From: Providencia heimbachae ATCC 35613
GTDB lineage: Bacteria > Pseudomonadota > Gammaproteobacteria > Enterobacterales > Enterobacteriaceae
Assembly (NCBI RefSeq): GCF_001655055.1
Contig: NZ_LXEW01000031.1
Coordinates: 62,001 to 126,000, forward strand
Length of the DNA stretch: 64,000 bases
Reading direction: 5' to 3'
Part shown: positions 61,010 through 64,000 of the stretch, one piece after another
Position numbering within the stretch: the stretch's first letter is position 1
How the letters are laid out: every line of letters starts with the position of its first letter
Position numbers and translations under genes: made by a program
The notes under the pieces: generated by a model
Databases searched by the model: none
What the model saw: the letters and a program-made list of their open reading frames with translations, nothing else
Told to the model about the DNA's origin: nothing

Positions 61010-62344
61010 ATGAAATCTGAACTAAATTTAGCCGCGCATTTTGCACAAGAAGGCAATCAGCCATTCAAAGATAGACATGCCACTATGCCATGGCGTAGTG
61101 CAATGCCAATTAACCCAGAAAAACGCCAAGAAACTTGGCAACAACTCATTTCATCAAAAATTGAATCCCGTAAACGACTGGTTTATTTACATATTCCTTT
61201 TTGTGCTACCCATTGTACCTTCTGTGGCTTTTATCAAAATCGCTATGACTCCGACCAATGCCATAGCTACACCGATGTGTTGATACGTGAAATTGAAGCC
61301 GAGGCTGATAGCCAACTTCATCAATCATCCCCCGTTCATGCGGTTTACTTTGGCGGGGGAACGCCTTCTGCATTATCAGCGCATGATCTCGCTCGTATTA
61401 TTACCACCATTAGGCGTTGCCTGCCTTTAGCGCCAGATTGTGAAATCACCATTGAAGGACGGGTATTAAATTTTGATGATGAGCGTATTGATGCTTGCTT
61501 AGATGCAGGTGCCAATCGTTTTTCTATTGGTATTCAATCTTTTAACAGTAAAATTCGTAAGAAAATGGCTCGCACCTCGACAGGGGAAGAAGCTAGAGCC
61601 TTTATGGAAAATTTATGCCGCCGTGATCGTGCTGCCGTTGTTTGCGATTTACTGTTTGGTCTCCCTGAACAAAATGCACAAATTTGGGGGGAAGATCTGG
61701 CTATTGCACGTGATATTGGCCTAGATGGTGTCGATCTCTATGCCCTTAACCTGATACCCAATACCCCACTCGGCAAAGCCGTAGAGAATGGCCGTACTAC
61801 TATCCCAAACCCTGCTGAACGCCGTGACCTCTATTTACAAGGTTGCGAATTTATGGATAAAGAAGGCTGGCACTGTATTAGTAATAGTCACTGGGCTCGT
61901 ACCACACGAGAACGTAACCTTTATAATTTACTGATAAAACAAGGGGCTGATTGCTTTGCTTTTGGCTCAGGCGCAGGAGGTTCGGTTAACGGTTATTCCT
62001 GGATGGGAGAGCGTAACTTAACGGCTTACTATGATGCGGTTAATGCAGGGAAAAAACCGTTGATGATGTTAATGCACACCACTGATTCACAATATCAATG
62101 GCGCCATCAGCTTCAAGCAGGGATAGAAACAGCACGCATTGTTCTCGACCAATTCACACCACACACAGCGCAACTCATCCCATTATTACAACAATGGCAC
62201 CAAGCTGGGCTCACTCTAGATAACTCAAGTTGCCTTCGACTCACTAATGAAGGACGTTTTTGGGCCAGTAATATTTTACAGTCACTCCAAGAACTGATTA
62301 TACAACTCAATTTGCCGCAACCTGCGGGCGAAAAAATAATTTAA
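61010..62344 (+). CDS. hutW: Radical-SAM haem-utilisation methyltransferase HutW/ChuW
   Basis: A 444-residue radical SAM enzyme related to HemN. The [4Fe-4S] motif is PFCATHCTFCGF (CxxxCxxC, about residues 65-72), with a following GGGTPS SAM-binding segment. E. coli ChuW opens the haem ring without oxygen, yielding anaerobilin and releasing iron, and HutW is its relative. The ATG at 61010 lies just past the hmuT stop. An in-frame GTG at 61001 overlaps that stop and adds MTI. Placement with hutX and chuY strongly supports this role. Confidence 0.93.
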   Translation: MKSELNLAAHFAQEGNQPFKDRHATMPWRSAMPINPEKRQETWQQLISSKIESRKRLVYLHIPFCATHCTFCGFYQNRYDSDQCHSYTDVLIREIEAEADSQLHQSSPVHAVYFGGGTPSALSAHDLARIITTIRRCLPLAPDCEITIEGRVLNFDDERIDACLDAGANRFSIGIQSFNSKIRKKMARTSTGEEARAFMENLCRRDRAAVVCDLLFGLPEQNAQIWGEDLAIARDIGLDGVDLYALNLIPNTPLGKAVENGRTTIPNPAERRDLYLQGCEFMDKEGWHCISNSHWARTTRERNLYNLLIKQGADCFAFGSGAGGSVNGYSWMGERNLTAYYDAVNAGKKPLMMLMHTTDSQYQWRHQLQAGIETARIVLDQFTPHTAQLIPLLQQWHQAGLTLDNSSCLRLTNEGRFWASNILQSLQELIIQLNLPQPAGEKII

Positions 62345-62355
62345 AGGAGCTTTTA

Positions 62356-62853
62356 ATGAGCAACGCTAGTTTATCTGATTTTTTAAAAACTGAACCCGAC
62401 GGCACGTTAGAAACCATTGCAAAACAATATAATACAACCCTACTTGAAGTCGTGAAAAATCTTCCCGTTCATGTATTAACTCAAGGCGGTTCTTTTGACC
62501 TTGTCTGGGATACCGTAAATGAATGGGGAAATGTAACAACCTTGGTGCATACCGATGATGTTATTCTCGAGTTTTCGGGTGAACTTCCTTCGGGCTTTCA
62601 TCGCCATGGCTACTTTAATTTGCGCGGCAAAAAAGGTATGACAGGGCATATCAAGGCTGAAAATTGCACACATATTGCTTTGGTAGAACGAAAGTTTATG
62701 GGAATGGATACCGCTTCAATCCTTTTTTTTAATCAATCAGGTAACGCCATGTTTAAAATATTCTTAGGTCGCGATGAGCATCGCCAACTCCTCATCGAAC
62801 AGCTAGAAGCCTTCCGCTCTCTCGCTAAAACCTTAAAAGGGGCAATTCAATGA
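62356..62853 (+). CDS. hutX: Intracellular haem carrier HutX/ChuX
   Basis: A 165-residue cytosolic protein of the HutX/ChuX family, which binds and shuttles haem. Family motifs include LKTEPDGTLETIAKQYNTTLLEVVKNLP, SFDLVWDTVNEWGNVTTLVHTDDVILEFSGELPSG, and GHIKAENCTHIALVERKFMGMDTASILFFN. A strong AAGGAG site precedes the ATG. It overlaps chuY by 4 bases (ATGA). Confidence 0.93.
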   Translation: MSNASLSDFLKTEPDGTLETIAKQYNTTLLEVVKNLPVHVLTQGGSFDLVWDTVNEWGNVTTLVHTDDVILEFSGELPSGFHRHGYFNLRGKKGMTGHIKAENCTHIALVERKFMGMDTASILFFNQSGNAMFKIFLGRDEHRQLLIEQLEAFRSLAKTLKGAIQ

Positions 62854-63473
62854 GTCCTTGGTTAATTTTTGGTGCCGGTGGTAAAGGGGTTGGCGCCTTG
62901 GCAGCTAGCCTTGCTTTCGCTGAAAAACGGCCTGTGATTGCCTTAGTGCGTAACCAAGATGCCGCCGATAAATTAACCGCACTTGGTGCTCAAGTGTTTG
63001 TTGGCGATGCCTGCGATGAAGCCATCGTGACTAAAGCTTGCCAAGCAGCAGGGGTGTCCGCAACGATCATATCGACCATGGGGGGCTCGCAAGATTATCT
63101 GGCTCATCGAACCGTCATTGATTGTGCTGAAAAAGCAGGAATTTCTCGCATGATATTAGTCACATCTCTCGGATGCGGCGATTCTTGGCAGTATTTATCC
63201 CCTCGAGCCCGCGCAGCATTTGGCCAAGCCGTTCGGGAAAAATCACTCGCGGAATCATGGTTACAAAGTAGCCAACTGGATTTTGCTATCTTACGCCCCG
63301 GAGGGCTTCTTCATGGGGATGCGACGGGTAAAGCGATACGCCAACAAGATAATGAAGCTCATGGCTTAGTTATGCGTGCCGATGTTGCCGCTCATATCCA
63401 CCAATTAGCGCTTGAGACTGAATTAAAAAAACAAATTTATAGCCTAGTTCAACCCGCGTTAACGCCGGCTTAA
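62850..63473 (+). CDS. chuY: NAD(P)-binding anaerobilin reductase ChuY
   Basis: A 207-residue Rossmann-fold protein (FGAGGKGVGALAASLAFAEKRPVIALVR, with STMGGSQDYLAHRTVIDCAEKAG). Proteins of this type in haem operons, such as E. coli ChuY, reduce the anaerobilin made by ChuW. Its coupling to hutX by ATGA overlap and its place after hutW fit that pathway. Confidence 0.88.
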   Translation: MSPWLIFGAGGKGVGALAASLAFAEKRPVIALVRNQDAADKLTALGAQVFVGDACDEAIVTKACQAAGVSATIISTMGGSQDYLAHRTVIDCAEKAGISRMILVTSLGCGDSWQYLSPRARAAFGQAVREKSLAESWLQSSQLDFAILRPGGLLHGDATGKAIRQQDNEAHGLVMRADVAAHIHQLALETELKKQIYSLVQPALTPA

Positions 63474-63479
63474 AACATC

Positions 63480-63502
63480 GCGGTCAGCTCAAATCTGGCC
63501 GC
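63480..63502 (+). other. Intercistronic hairpin between chuY and hmuU
   Basis: GCGGTCAG (63480-63487) pairs with CTGGCCGC (63495-63502), with one wobble, and is followed by TTTATCTTTTG. It may lower hmuU expression relative to the upstream genes or mark an mRNA processing point. Confidence 0.55.
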
Positions 63503-63527
63503 TTTATCTTTTGTGAGATAATGGAAT

Positions 63528-64000
63528 ATGACCGATTTACGATCCCCTCTTCATACACTGATTGGACTCAGTATTCTACTTGCCGCATTGGTCTTTATTG
63601 CATCAGGACAGGGGGCTCTGAAGCTCACCTTCTCTTCATTACAAGATGAACGTTATTTTGATATTTGGCTGAATATTAGGCTTCCTCGGGTATTACTTGC
63701 CGTACTCGTTGGAGGTGCGCTTGCTGCATCAGGGGTGATTATGCAAGGGCTTTTCCGTAACCCAATGGCAGATCCTGCATTACTTGGTGTGAGCAGCGGT
63801 TCCGCATTAATGGTTGGGATTGCGATCGTTTTTCCTTTTTCATTTCCTGCCATTTTAGCGCTCTATGAGCAGATGATTTACGCTATCGTTGGTAGCTTGG
63901 TCGTCTGTTCCATTATCTATCTCATTAGTCGTCGTTATACCCACGGTGGCGTCATGCAATTATTACTCGCTGGTATTGCGATTAATGCCCTTTGTGGGGC
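63528..64000 (+). CDS. hmuU: Haem ABC permease HmuU (C-terminus beyond window)
   Basis: The first 157 residues of an FecCD/BtuC-type permease. It has an N-terminal helix (LIGLSILLAALVFIASG), then the family signature LNIRLPRVLLAVLVGGALAASGVIMQGLFRNPMADPALLGVSSGSALMVG. The ATG at 63528 begins MTDLRSPLHT; an out-of-frame ATG lies at 63521. It should be followed by the ATPase gene hmuV outside the window. It carries haem from HmuT into the cytoplasm. Confidence 0.94.
   Translation, partial: MTDLRSPLHTLIGLSILLAALVFIASGQGALKLTFSSLQDERYFDIWLNIRLPRVLLAVLVGGALAASGVIMQGLFRNPMADPALLGVSSGSALMVGIAIVFPFSFPAILALYEQMIYAIVGSLVVCSIIYLISRRYTHGGVMQLLLAGIAINALCG

Overview
The window is a contiguous stretch of an enterobacterial chromosome, most likely Morganellaceae and probably Providencia. 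The rpmH-rnpA-yidD-yidC-mnmE cluster lies opposite dnaA-dnaN-recF-gyrB. The DNA is AT-rich, intergenic gaps carry ERIC-type repeats, and many proteins align closely with my recollection of the E. coli orthologues. The genus is an inference from gene content. No database search was possible, and comparisons with E. coli are from memory.

Layout. 1-7.4 kb: a sugar-acid locus. uxuR-uxuA read leftward, diverging from rspA-rspB-ydfJ-ydfI across a control region with hexuronate-type operator sites and a CRP-like site. 7.4-9.1 kb: a YoaK-like membrane protein coupled to an unusual ion channel, followed by two tandem ERIC elements. 9.1-16.7 kb: a nitrilase with two domains (one apparently dead) and an oxalate block (frc, oxc, yfdV and a second frc-like gene), expressed leftward from a very AT-rich region. 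17.4-23.1 kb: the selenoprotein formate dehydrogenase fdoGHI, with an in-frame UGA and a SECIS hairpin, and the divergent fdhD. Oxalate breakdown yields formate, so the two blocks are metabolically adjacent. 23.1-24.8 kb: a hipBA toxin-antitoxin module with four operator copies at exact 28-bp spacing. 24.8-35.7 kb: the conserved core, mnmE to gyrB.

35.9-46.7 kb: a mixed region with an autotransporter carrying a class A acid-phosphatase passenger, a phosphoethanolamine transferase-like enzyme, asd, mdtL-yidZ, a Zur-type rpmE2-rpmJ2 pair for zinc-free ribosomal proteins, yagU and nagK. 47.1-55.6 kb: a compact membrane/ATPase cluster of an NfeD/YqiJ-like protein, a long YqiK-type flotillin, a 1646-residue AAA+ ATPase and a rhomboid protease. 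A perfect 7-1-7 Fur-box-like palindrome lies upstream. This is the least understood system in the window and the best candidate for a new one. 55.6-57.8 kb: a cysteine-rich HTH regulator diverging from an MFS pump, with a perfect inverted repeat between them. 58.0-64.0 kb: a Fur-controlled haem uptake and oxygen-independent haem-breakdown operon (TonB receptor, hmuT, hutW/chuW, hutX/chuX, chuY, hmuU), running off the right edge.

No tRNA, rRNA, CRISPR array, complete insertion sequence or prophage was recognised. Start codons were moved from the longest possible frame where a ribosome-binding site or alignment with the known family supported another start.
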